Source: Macrostomum hystrix (lineage: Eukaryota; Platyhelminthes; Macrostomidae). Taken from it: 64,000 bases of DNA. Location of the stretch: the NCBI GenBank assembly GCA_950097015.1, contig CATNEN010000026.1:186001-250000 (forward strand), in the 5' to 3' direction. Numbering within the stretch: position 1 is the first letter of the stretch; each line of letters opens with the position of its first letter. A model generated the notes under the pieces. The model searched no databases, was not told the DNA's origin, and worked only from the letters and a program-made list of their open reading frames with translations. Shown here in pieces: positions 48,250 through 58,659 of the stretch. The translations under genes were made by a program, and so were the position numbers.

Positions 48250-49025
48250 ACTTGTCAAACATCCTTTGAGTCAATAGTTACGTCTGAAATGTAGCCATTT
48301 CCACCCCATGCGTTTTAGTACAACTTCACCTATGCACTACTCCCCATTTTGCTGATTCGTTAAACGCAGGCTACCAATGACGGCTTAACAACACGCTATA
48401 TATATATAACATACGAAAGTGCGAAGCAGTCAACCTACCTTTTCCCACTTGGACTCCTGATCTCACTAGCAGACCAATCCAGAACTCTAACAACCTATAG
48501 ATTCGATTATTAGACAACAGACATTAGTCTTGAACCACAGCACATCGGACAAACCGGATAAGTATTTCAACTTTGACTGCTTCTTACTTAGTATACCGAT
48601 TGCTTACCACCATTGTGATTGCCTGAATACCATCAGTGATACTATTAGAAATATAACAACTAAGAGAAGGTTAACACCGCTGGAAACTTGAGTTGAACTT
48701 GCCGCTCATTGACTCAACATAGGATATACGTATTTAGGACAGAGAGTTAGAGAGCATCATAGAGAAGATAACATTAAAGTATATCACGTCCTGAAATATT
48801 TATAAATACCTTATTCACTGTTGGGCCTGAATTGGGCCTTTTCACCTGGAACGATTCCGAAACAAAAATATCACATTGTCAAACAGAAGGCTAAAAATGA
48901 CTTCTGAACCAGCAGTATGCTCACTGTCCAAGAGAAAATGCAATAGATGGTGCTTGTTAAAAAAGCAGGAAAGGTGTGTCTAAACGGTCCTTATATTGAG
49001 CTGAGCAAGAAAATTAATTCTCTCG
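48250..49025. other. Intergenic, no gene recognised
   Basis: AT-rich sequence with a (TA)n run near 48,395. No exon seen. Confidence 0.4.
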
Positions 49026-49027
49026 CG

Positions 49028-49170
49028 CTGCAACTCAAAAAGCTGTAAAATGGGTACCAGCACCAGCTGGGGTAAAAAATCGGTTGCAGGATCTGGCGGC
49101 CTCCCAGGGAGGGACCTTGGCGCGATCGTCAAGAACGTTATAGACCGCTGTGCCACTCTCCCCCTTAGCG
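49028..49170 (-). mobile_element. tRNA-derived SINE-like element (chimeric)
   Basis: On the minus strand a tRNA-like head (gagtggcacagcggtctata, then ggtccctccctggga as a B-box-like word) is followed by a stretch whose reverse complement (gctgtaaaatgggtaccagc…agctggggta) equals the SINE-2 core. The head and core are thus in opposite orientations relative to SINE-2. Confidence 0.5.
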
Positions 49171-49699
49171 CAGGCCACTCATAGGCTACGCGAAAAGCCC
49201 AGAGTAAAAAAAATATCAATGACATCGAATATAGGCCGGCAACTCATTGATACAAGTGCACAGGTATTGAAGACTAATTCTAATTTTTATTTATAATGTA
49301 TTTTCTTAAGCTAACGGAACAAAAGAAACAGACTTTATAATTTGTTGTACGAGTAGTCGAGTTTGAGCGTTTAGCAATTTTATATTTTAATAGTAGCTGA
49401 GTGAAATAAGAAGACTAGAAGTTGTATTAGTCATTTCGCAGAGTGAGCAAAGATAACACGCTGAAAAACTCTGTGCCCCTGCATTCCTTTGGGTGCGTGT
49501 CAGTAGCGCTGTCAGTACATGTACGGACTGAAAGTCTGTACATTCTTTGAACAGTGCCTCATCTGCTGCGTACACTGAATGCTGCACATTATCTTCACTC
49601 CCTTACACACCACACCCTTTTAAAGCTGAAATGGCTGTGCTTTCGCTTTCTCTCTCTCCCTTTACCTCAGCTTTCGACTGTGAATTTTCAGTTACAGCA

Positions 49700-49722
49700 G
49701 CAGCAGCAGCAGCAGCAGTGGC
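49700..49722. repeat. CAG microsatellite
   Basis: About seven cag triplets in the upstream flank of the CRIB-protein gene. Not in a supported exon. Confidence 0.8.
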
Positions 49723-49926
49723 AACGCGCCACATAAAATCTTAGAACGCAACGAATTTTATTAGTTTCAAAAGCAATACTGAGCAAAAGACGATAAATTA
49801 GTGAATTTTCTTGCCGGCTGTGCTTTAATTGCAAGTTTGAGTGCAGGGACCTCGAGCCCGTCTTGCCAGGTCAGTTTATATCGAAAGAAGATCTGTCATA
49901 GCACATATCTCAGTCAGAATAGGAGA

Positions 49927-51256
49927 ATGTCATCCTCAAAGCGGTTGGACACTGTTCGCGACTCGATTGCTTCGTTGTTCAAGCGCAGAACTCGACGCAG
50001 CGTCAGTAGAAGCGACGGCGGCGATGGCAGCGACGGTGAAAACACTAAGAACGGAGGTCAGAAAATTTCAACGCCGCAGAACGTGAAGCGAGTGATGCAC
50101 ATCACTTTCAACTCCGGCAGTCAGGGCTTCGATGGCATCCCGGAGCAATGGCGACAGTACTTTCAAGCCCCGCCCGTAGCAACCACCGCCGATGAGGTTG
50201 AGGCAGTGCCCCAGCTACCCTCTGGCACAATGTCCGTGATCCACGAGGAGCCCACTAGTGATAAAGAACGAGTTTCCTCTGCGATCGAATCTGTCAATCA
50301 CGATTCAGTAGTGCAGGTGAGAGGCCTCATCTATCATTGTGGGGGACGGAAGATGACAAAGGGGACAAATGAAGAGTGAAATTACATGCCTGAAATTAGT
50401 TGGCCTCGTGGAATCAACATGCGAATGCAAAAAATAAAATTCGCGGAGTTTCATTGCGGAAAACCCATCGGAAAAAGTACTGTAGGACTGAAGCATTGCA
50501 GAATTACACAGAAATGTTGACAAGGTATTTCTACTTGCTTAAGAAAATCTGTATATTTGTAGGACCTTTCGCGCATGAGTTCTCAGACACCATGACACAG
50601 ACAAACAGTTTGTGCTTCCTAGTTTACCGTAGATTACCCACCTAAACGAGCTTTGACTTAATTAGAGTCATTTAATGTTAATTGATTTAAAGGCCGATCC
50701 AGAAGCTGAGTTGCGACGGGAGGCGGAGGTCACAGTGGAGGTCGAAAACGAGGTCGCCCTGCCGCCAAGGAGGCCGCGCGAGCTGCTCAGTCTAGTCTAC
50801 GACCGGGACGCTGGCCAGTTTGTGAACCTGCCGCCGCACTGGGCCGAACGACTCGAGCGCAACAATCTCTTGGCGCCGGAGTTCCACTCAAATCCACACC
50901 TGCTGCCGCTGGTGTTCAGCCTGATGGATCAGGAGCTGCAGACTATGCGCGCCGAGGGTGCCAGGGTTGAGAGCTGCCTGTATTCTAGCCCGTCCCTGCG
51001 TGAGCAGAGTCGGCTAACAGTGTCTGAGTCCATCCTAGATTCGACCAACGAGAGAGCGACGACGCCATCCTACGTGTTCCGAATTGAAGCGGACAAATCG
51101 AATTCGTCCAGCGAGCTGGACTTGCTCGATGAGCATATCATCGAAGAGGAGGTACCGCAACGGCAGTCTAATTGGAAACTCAGGCACTCCTTGGTCACCG
51201 TTCGAGCTGTTGAGGTGCCGGAAGAAGCAAAGGAGGGCGATTTGACTGAGATGTAG
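49927..51256 (+). CDS. Kinase-less CRIB/PBD protein related to the PAK regulatory region
   Basis: Two exons: 49,927-50,316 (130 codons, donor GTGAGA, phase 0) and 50,693-51,256 (stop TAG), giving about 317 residues. After a basic N-terminus (KRRTRRS) comes a CRIB motif, ISTPQNVKRVMHITF (about residues 46-60), followed by GFDGIPEQWRQYF, the signature of a Cdc42/Rac-binding PBD. Exon 2 holds a second, partial PBD: LVYDRDAGQFVNLPPHWAER, then NNLL and SNPHLLPLVFSLMDQ. This last part aligns by eye with the PAK autoinhibitory segment after the PBD. A proline/arginine motif LPPRRPREL precedes it. No kinase domain follows: the frame ends at a stop and AATAAA is at 51,392-51,397. The likely role is a small-GTPase effector or adaptor, possibly regulating PAK. 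That is inference. The exon 2 acceptor has a weak pyrimidine tract. Confidence 0.72.
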
Positions 51257-51259
51257 TTC

Positions 51260-52130
51260 CGTTTCATGTGTTGCCCGCTCTCAATGCGGAATCTAAAAGC
51301 GGCTGAAGGGTTTAAAATTAAAATTCCCGAAACTTTACGTCACGAGCTGTATCTTGCGCTCGTACTTGGGGATAACCTTGTTGGTGTCAGAAATAAAACT
51401 TTAGGAAATAGGTTTTAATTTGTTCTCTGAATCGGCGATTTCGAATCGAAGGCATCGGCACTAAGTAATGAATAACTTATGCCAATATTCTGTCGTTTAG
51501 CTAGAACTTTTTCTATTCCATATTAATTTGACTAAAGCTGAAGCATTCGATCACTACATGCAGATCTTGCATCGATAAAATGAATCATTCTTATTTACAA
51601 ATTTGTTTTTAAGGCAGAAGTAGATACTTCAGCATGCCGTCTATTTTAGGATGGAAATTTTTATGTCATCCTTGTTAAAGTACCCTGCTATATTTATGCT
51701 CGCACTCTATACTCTCGTGATTTTGTACATAAATTTGTTTTACTGTGCTCATTTTCCTATGCGTACTCTATTTTCTCATTATGTGCAAGCTATACATGCT
51801 AGTACAAGTTAATTGAAAAATTATATATTGTCATTAACTTTTGCGGGCACACGTGTCCCTTTTCGGGGTATCAATGAATGAAATTTCGTCTCGAATTTTC
51901 CGTAGTCTATGGTAAAACAGCAGTCCAACCAAGGAGTTCTATAATTAGTACTTTTATAGAACGATCCTTGATTTTAACATGCAAGTACAAGTGTATTGTC
52001 GTTTTAGAACATATATATAGCAGCATAATGGAAAGATAATGATAACAGTGCAATAACAATGACAGTAACAATGAAGCGCAATATCAGTTTTGCAAATTCA
52101 GTTCATTCGATTCAACAGTGTTTACTTTCG
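51260..52130. other. 3' flank of the CRIB-protein gene
   Basis: Contains the AATAAA at 51,392-51,397. The rest is AT-rich with no gene recognised. Confidence 0.45.
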
Positions 52131-52135
52131 ACACA

Positions 52136-52537
52136 TTACTGCTTACCATCACCAGCTAGTTTGAACGTGCAATTCTTGAAAGTCCCATTGAAGTTCACGA
52201 CGATAGTTGGCACAGCCTCGTTAGACCGCTGCTCTCCAAGCTTGGTTTCCGCAGACATAGTCTCGGTAATCGCAACTTCGCCATCCTGGCCAATGCGACG
52301 AATACAGACCTGGGAGGAGCTTGTCTCGACGCTCAGTGCTGATGACATCGCACGGAAGTCGGCATCGCGCCTCACTCGTGTGTAGCGCTCTACACTCTGC
52401 GGATTCTTGTGGCCAGTGTTAGATGCGATAGCCGAGTTTGAGAGGCCTCTCTCCTTCAGTACCGTCACGTGTGTAACTCTAATGCAGTGGTTCGTATAAC
52501 GCTTAGAGAGGGCAAGTTTAGAAGACAAAGTACTCAT
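52136..52537 (-). pseudogene. C-terminal part of a Crypton-like tyrosine recombinase
   Basis: A frame of 133 codons reads KRYTNHCIRVTHVTVLKERG, then SNSAIASNTGHKNPQSVERYTR. This is the end of a tyrosine-recombinase catalytic domain: the HxxR box (NHCIR), the TGHKN box and the nucleophile Tyr (ERYTR). It is followed by about 70 residues ending VVNFNGTFKNCTFKL, a tail seen in animal Crypton-derived recombinases. The N-terminal half, including the first catalytic Arg, is missing upstream, where an inverted repeat begins. Either a truncated mobile element or the last exon of a domesticated gene. I found no acceptor or upstream exon, so I prefer a truncated element. Confidence 0.65.
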
Positions 52538-52588
52538 TAGTTTATCAATTGATTAATTGAAAATATGATTAATCAAAAGTTAATGACA

Positions 52589-52699
52589 ATGTTACATTAA
52601 CATAGAATTTTGCTAGTAGCCAATGCATAATTTTTCGGGCGCTTGCACGTTCTCAAAATTCTACATTGACAACTACAAAATTCTATGTTAATGTAACAT
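52589..52699. repeat. 24-bp perfect inverted repeat (fold-back element)
   Basis: Arms 52,589-52,612 and 52,676-52,699 are perfect reverse complements (atgttacattaacatagaat… against …attctatgttaatgtaacat), with a 63-bp spacer. Both arms are followed within a few bases by tgctagta. It lies 50 bp upstream of the recombinase fragment. Confidence 0.9.
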
Positions 52700-53035
52700 T
52701 GCTAGTAAATGCCGTTCTTTATAACACCCAGGGACAACAGATTGCAAACAACCGGGACGCGAAACAAGCCAAATCATTGCGATTTTAATTAGAAATTCTA
52801 AAGTTGGGGGCTATTCTATTAAATATATGGTACGTCTATAGCTGGGATACTTTAATTAGATTGGAAAATGAAATTAAAATTGGTGCAGAAATGTCGTGAA
52901 AAGTTTTCGTATAAAACTTGTAAGTCGTAGTGGAACCCCTGTACAGAGCCGAATTTTTTTATTTTTAATTCTGAATAGTACACACAAAATGGCGTACAAT
53001 ACTCGCGGCAAGGTGGTCATATCAAACTATAAGGG
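52700..53035. other. AT-rich, no gene recognised
   Basis: No exon, RNA gene or repeat supported here. Confidence 0.4.
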
Positions 53036-53118
53036 AACAAACAACCAAAAAACAAACAAACAAAAAACAAACAAACAAACAGACAGACAAACAAACAAAC
53101 AAACAAACAAACAAAAGA
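53036..53118. repeat. CAAA/CAGA tetranucleotide microsatellite
   Basis: About 20 copies of caaa with a few caga units and one caaaaa interruption. The Lys/Thr/Asn-rich frames crossing it are artefacts. Confidence 0.93.
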
Positions 53119-53119
53119 A

Positions 53120-55480
53120 AAAACTTGTAAGAAAAAGTTATGTGTGTGTAAGCGAAAACGACCAGTGCCTGATTACTCAACGATGAATTTCCAAGCTTCC
53201 TGAACAGTTTTCTTCCGTGCGACGTTGTTGGAATCGGGGCAATGTTTGCCGAGAGCCTCACCCAAGCCTTTAAAGAAATTATATGTAGTAAATCTTCGCG
53301 TGACTCCGCTGAGAGTGGTCTCCTTTTCAGTGGGAAAGTAGTACTCGCCAAGAGAAGAGAACTTTTTTCGCCATGATTTGCGTTGTTTCGCGTCCCGGCT
53401 GTTTTAGCTGTCCCTGATGACACACTAAACTTTTGTCACATTTGAATTGTTATTTCACTTAGTTTTGTCACGCAATGCATGCTTTGTGAGTTTAAAATGG
53501 AGCGAAAAGCGTAAGCAGTTTAAAATTATGGATACAATTAATTAATTCCTTGTCCAAAAGACCACTCACTCTGTTTGAAGAAGTTATGAGTAGAATTTAT
53601 GGAGCAAAAAATGCATTTGTTGTGAGGAATGCACTTTTTTAGTTTTTAATCTGTGCGATATAACTGTTAATTAAATAAAAAAGAAGACCAGTGGTGCGAT
53701 TCAATTCAACTGCGCGATCCATTTTTAATCATAAGTGTCTTAGACTAAATATGTGAGAACGTATGTGATAATAGTGTTGAAATTTATATTCAACTAACAA
53801 AATATTTAAAACTACGGAGAAAACAAATGTGACGTTGGGTCGAGGGAGACTAGCTAAAGCTAAAATTTGCATACTTAAAACTAATTACATTGTCCGGGGG
53901 CAAAGCATTATTTGTTTCTTTAAAAAATGCGACGACGCAAATTTCGCAAATTTGAGTAGCATGTTTTAGCCAAAGTAACAACCTTCTCAACGAGAGTTGA
54001 AAAGAACAATATTTTCTACTTTTCTGTCTGTTTAATACCTGTGGGCCGACCTGGTTCTGTAAGAAGCATAGCCTGCTACTTTTCCGCGACATATAGCAAA
54101 AGATTAACACCGATGATTTTTTTCTCTAAAATTACGCTTCTCAGCGAAATTATAAGCGGGACGATATTTAATAATTAGGGGCTATGAGACAATGTGAGAA
54201 GTGATAGTTTTTAGCAGCTTAAATATGATAAGGTGACCATAACTGACTTAATTAACTTATACGAGCATATAGCAGCAATTCTTAAGGATGAGAATATAAT
54301 AGATAACCACATTTAAAGTGCATATATTGTGTTACTAAACTACATACTGAGACGCATGAAAGTTTTAATCAACTGTCAGCTGTCGTGCATGTGCATTAGC
54401 TAGCAACTAGACATAATCCGTATCAAAAAATCATTAATAGCGATATATAAATGTAAAACTATACTGTCTTTGTATATCTCAGATAAGTCGTTCCACGATA
54501 ACTAAATCGAATTTTAGACTTGTTCAAGTCTGGAAATGGGCGATAATTATTGTAACTTTTATGCAAATAAATACAGTCATAAAAAACATAGAAAACTCGC
54601 TATAATATGAAGAGCACTACGAGAAAGCATTTTTTAATTCAAGTTATAATGATGCTATTAATGCCAACAATTTTTCTCTTAACAATATAAGTTCTATAGG
54701 TTGCTTAACCAGAATATTGAAATAGGTATGAAATGAATTAAGCTGAGAAAATAGACTGCAGAAATATGCTAAAACAGCACTATGCATGTCAAGAAAGTAT
54801 TAAAACTAAGTATTATGCTGTTATACATGGGCTGGAACATAAGTAGTAAATTAGTTTTAGCTACTTAAAAAATTCTAACAAAAACGCGGTTTGACTAATA
54901 TGTGAATGGTGAATATTGGAAAGTAAAAATGTTTCTATTATGCATTCGGTCGCGATCAAGAGAGAACAAAGCGAAAAATAATAATCAATATTTCTGGGAA
55001 AAAGCTCTTAAGCGAGTAGGAAAAAATAACGACAAGCCGGATGAATTCTGCTAGACTAGGAATGGAAGGATAGATAGACTAAAATTAGCCATCTCAAAAA
55101 GTAAAATATTTTATTTGCCCTGCGAACTCGCTCCGAGAGAAGGGTTCCGACTCTGACAAACAACTTTGTCAAAGTAAGAGATCAATAAATCGAAACTTCG
55201 ATGCTTCGATAAATCGAGTAAAATGATTTGATTGGCCATTGAGGGATTGCGCTGCTGCTATTTATAGAAACTGGTAAGGGGAACCCCAGCAAGCCTCAGT
55301 ACAAGCACGAGACTGAAAAAGTCGACTATGAAAGTACATTTCCACTGTTGTGACGGATCCTGCAATCTAAAACTAGGTCCTTATTTGTGATTAATAACTG
55401 AAAGAAAAAGTCAATACAGAGCTTGAGGATAAGATAGGATGTGTAATAATGTAGTCATATAAAAATTATTCCTTATTTAA
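53120..55480. other. Large AT-rich intergenic region
   Basis: No exon or RNA gene could be supported in 2.3 kb. A possible polyadenylation signal for synapsin on the minus strand (AATAAA, 55,110-55,115) is near the right end. Confidence 0.45.
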
Positions 55481-55504
55481 GCTTATGCTTTGCGCAAACA
55501 CGCT

Positions 55505-58500
55505 TCACATATCGCCAAAGATTCCAGCAAATGTTTTCCGCAAATTCTTCATAGTGTCCTCTCCCTCCTCGCCTCCTCCACCACCGCCACCACCGGCGCC
55601 GCCCGGGCCGCCTCCGCGATTCAGCGACGTCTGCCTTGGTGGTGGCGGTGGTCGCGAAACACCTCCACCGACCTGCGGCTGCTGCGACGGCGGCGGAGGC
55701 GGCGGCGGTCCTCCGGAGCGTGGCGGCGGCGGCCCAGACTGCAATGGGGGCGGCCCTGCGGCTGCGGCCGAAGCGGCTGAAGCTACGGAGGACGAAGACG
55801 ATGACGGCTGCGGTGGCGGCATTGGCGGCTGCTTCATCGCAGTTGCACCCGCACCAGAACCGACCTGTGGCGGCTGCTGCTGCTGCATCGACGGCTGCGG
55901 CTGCATCGGACCGTTCGCTGTTGGTGCGTTAAAGCGGCTGATGCCTTGTCCGAGACTGCCGGCTCGACTGAGTCGTGCCGCGGCGGCTGAGCAGGCGTGG
56001 TGCATTCGGCCAAGCACCAGCTCAGAGATCAGGCGTCGATCTTCCTCCTGAGAGTCGCCCAGCAGCGGCATGTCAGAGCCATTGGCCTGCGGATATTTTT
56101 GTGGAGGTCAGCGAAGCAGAGTGTGGTTGAGTACGTTGAGTATGGTTTGAGTTAGGTTGAGTATAAGGCTTGGAGCGGTTAGTGTTAAGAATGATAATAA
56201 TGTGAAAATTTTATCATAAAAATACCCTGAGCACGCACACGCACACCCTAAGACCCAAATTAACGTGACCTCGCCGCGGATTCGAGTTCATGATCTTTAG
56301 CGCGCGAGAAGTCGCTCAGCAACCCACCTTCTCCCTAAAGTCGTGGTTGAATTTTGAGTAGCATTTGAGCTGGGCTTGACTGAGGGTTTCAGTTCAGACT
56401 GCACATGGCTAGTGTTGTGTGTAGCTTTTGGGGGCCCCTAAAAGGGCCGTTTTAGTGTTGTTTTTTTCACTATACGCTTCTGTAAGTAGCGTATAGTGAA
56501 AATATAGCGGCTGATATGCACGTGCTATTCTTGCGTCTGATTGGCTGGGCTGCTCGTTGCTTGTAATATAGATCGTGGGTTTTTTTAAGGTTTGGCTAAA
56601 TATAAAAAATACATTAAGCGAAGCAATACAAAAGCTAGGTAGTATTGAAATTTGAGAAGGGCTCGAATGGTGCTTGATGGGGCTGAGCAACCAATAATTT
56701 TGTCAGATATAAAGGAAGCATGCTAGCAAACATGCAGAATTACGAACTTCCTAGCTCACCTCAACAATGAAGATGGCTCCCTCTTTGTTCTGCACAGCCT
56801 CCACCGAGCAGATGTCCATGCCGCCGAACAGTTGAGCCAACTCATCGATCCATGACCGAAACCTGGAAAAAGGTATGTTTGCTTTTCTAGCTTACTAAAC
56901 TATGACTTGGGCAGGTTGTAGCGGACCGACAGATCAGGAGTTCGAATCTCTAACAGTCGAAACATTTTTTCGTTTTAACTAAATGGGTTAGAAATTTAGG
57001 TGTGTGCATCGCCACCCCGGTCCATGGACTGAAAAGCTGTACACAGCCTTTGGAAGCGCTGCGCGATAGCTGCGGCTGCACATCTGGCCGAACGAACTGT
57101 TCTCTACTCTCTATGGACTCTCTAGTGCGGTCGTTGTAGCCTAATGCTTAGAGCGTCGGACTCACAATTTGAAGGTCAAGGGTTCGTTTCCCGACTCCAC
57201 TGGAACAATTTGTGTCTTTTTGAGAGACACTCTGCATTGTTTCAGCTCGCTCAGCTGTTAAATGGGTACCCGCATCTGCTGGGGTACAGGGTGGGTGTGG
57301 CGTCCATCCAGTCCATGGACTGAACAGCCGTACACAGTCTGTTCAGAGTACACAGTTCACAGTACACAGATTATTTATTGTTACTATTACTCGTTATAAT
57401 ACAGTAAAGTAAGGTCATTGTTGCGCGTGCCTCAAACGAGTCACCAACTGACCTGTCAGTCATGGGCAGCTGCTCCAGCATCGACGAGCTCACGTTCGCC
57501 TTCCATCCGCCAGAGATGCTTCGGCGCCTTATTTTAATGAGAATTTTATTAACTTTCTATAAAGCGTCGTGCTTAGCAAAGCCTAATTGCAGTGTACTTT
57601 AATAAATGCAAACTAACAGAAAAGCCTTGTAGTTGTTGCCAATCTTCTGAATGTGAATGTCGAATTTAGAGTCTACCAGTGTCTCGGTGGTGGCGTAGGT
57701 GTTCGACACGGCCACCAGCCCGACCAGATCCTGCAGATCGTCCTGCCTGGCCACACGGATCTGCAGAAAGAAAGTGCATGCTGAAAATTTGATTTTAACA
57801 ATAGAAAGACCATTCCCCCACTGCCTACTTCACATTAGCTCCAAAACCGAATAACAGATTTTAGTGAAAGTCCACATTGATCAAAAGTTTCTGTCCTTTA
57901 CGATGAACTAACTTTCAAAGCCGTCTGACGTCAACATCGTCGAGGCATTATGCGATTTTGCCGAAGACCCTGGTGACAAGGACAATCAAACTCAACATCA
58001 ATAGCCGACATGGTTGCATAATGAAATTTTGTGAGCAGGAAAATTATGCCAGTATTGGAATCGTTGAATATCTCGACGATGCCGATGCTTTGTGATTCTG
58101 GAAGTGGCTTCATCAGATAGAGCGGAAAATTTGAGGCCGTGTTCTGGATTTTCATGGCCATTGGTTGACCATTTTAGAAGATACAGAAAAAAGAAAAATG
58201 CGGGTATTTTAAATACGCCACCGTTAACTTCTACTTCAAATGCATGCAGTGCTACTTAAAGTATGCGAATTAACAACCAGTTCGTCGAATACGAAAACTG
58301 CGAGCAAAATGCATTTTTCTTAGAATCCAGAATGATTTTCTGTTTAACCAACACAAAATCGAACCCAAACACAGATTCAACGCGATCTAATTGGAATCTC
58401 ACACAAATCTCACTGGAATCTCACATAAATCTCATTAGAATCTCACACAAATCTCTTCGGAATCTCACTGAAATCTCACTGGAATCTCACAAAAGTCTCA

Positions 58501-58647
58501 CTAAAATATTATTGGAATCTCAAATGAGCATCATTAAAATATGACTAATATCTTATTTGAACAACACACCAAGATACTCACCTTTCCAAGACCTCCGTGA
58601 GCGTGACCAACCTTCATCACCAGTGGGTAGGCGTCATGCGACATTGG
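55505..58647 (-). CDS. Synapsin, last five exons (5' part lies beyond the window)
   Basis: Exons, high to low: 58,647-58,582; 57,760-57,618; 57,527-57,453; 56,862-56,760; 56,086-55,505 (stop TGA). All have GT/AG sites and agreeing phases, giving 322 residues here. The first four encode the second half of domain C, the ATP-grasp-like ATP-binding core: PLVMKVGHAHGGLGK, IHIQKIGNNYKAF, SGGWKANVSSSMLEQLPMTDR and FGGMDICSVEAVQ. The last exon has PLLGDSQEEDRRLISELVL, then a Pro/Gln/Gly-rich linker, and ends DTMKNLRKTFAGIFGDM, matching domain E of long synapsin isoforms. Synapsins tether synaptic vesicles to actin. Exons for domains A, B and early C are not found up to 64,000, so the intron upstream of 58,647 is at least 5.3 kb and contains the TIMP gene on the other strand. 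SINE-2 copies lie in the 56,863-57,452 intron. Confidence 0.92.
56222..56328 (-). mobile_element. SINE-1 fragment in a synapsin intron
   Basis: Contains tgagcacgcacacgcacac and acctcgccgcggattcgagt, i.e. body and B-box region of SINE-1 in reverse orientation with an internal deletion. Confidence 0.6.
56915..57085 (+). mobile_element. SINE-2 copy, diverged
   Basis: B-box-like aggagttcgaatctcta, then aaatgggttagaaatttagg and the family word gtccatggactgaaaagctg with the tail tacacagcctttggaagcgc. Lies in a synapsin intron, antisense to it. Confidence 0.65.
57121..57345 (+). mobile_element. SINE-2 copy, best preserved
   Basis: A-box-like ttgtagcctaatgcttagag, B-box-like aagggttcgtttcccgactc, then gagagacactctgcattgtt, the core ctgttaaatgggtacccgca and tctgctggggta, and the end word gtccatggactgaacagccg. 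Same synapsin intron as the previous copy. Confidence 0.78.
58370..58515. repeat. Degenerate short tandem repeat in the TIMP-bearing synapsin intron region
   Basis: About seven loose copies of a roughly 21-bp word, tggaatctcacacaaatctc, with many substitutions, just upstream (minus strand: downstream) of the synapsin exon donor at 58,581. May be an early-stage minisatellite. Confidence 0.6.
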
Positions 58648-58659
58648 CTGCAAAGGCAC

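Noticed and set aside
53022-53423. 133-codon minus-strand frame with a cysteine/valine/leucine-rich end
   Set aside because: The odd composition comes from the CAAA microsatellite read in reverse. The rest has no recognisable domain.
55490-56051. Plus-strand Gly/Ala/Arg-rich frames at the synapsin 3' exon
   Set aside because: Antisense of the Pro/Gly/Gln-rich synapsin linker. The minus strand ends in a clear domain-E peptide.
57931-58161. 76-codon minus-strand frame in a synapsin intron (…YLMKPLPESQSIGIVEIF…)
   Set aside because: The neighbouring synapsin exons join in frame without it, and I saw no flanking splice sites or family match.
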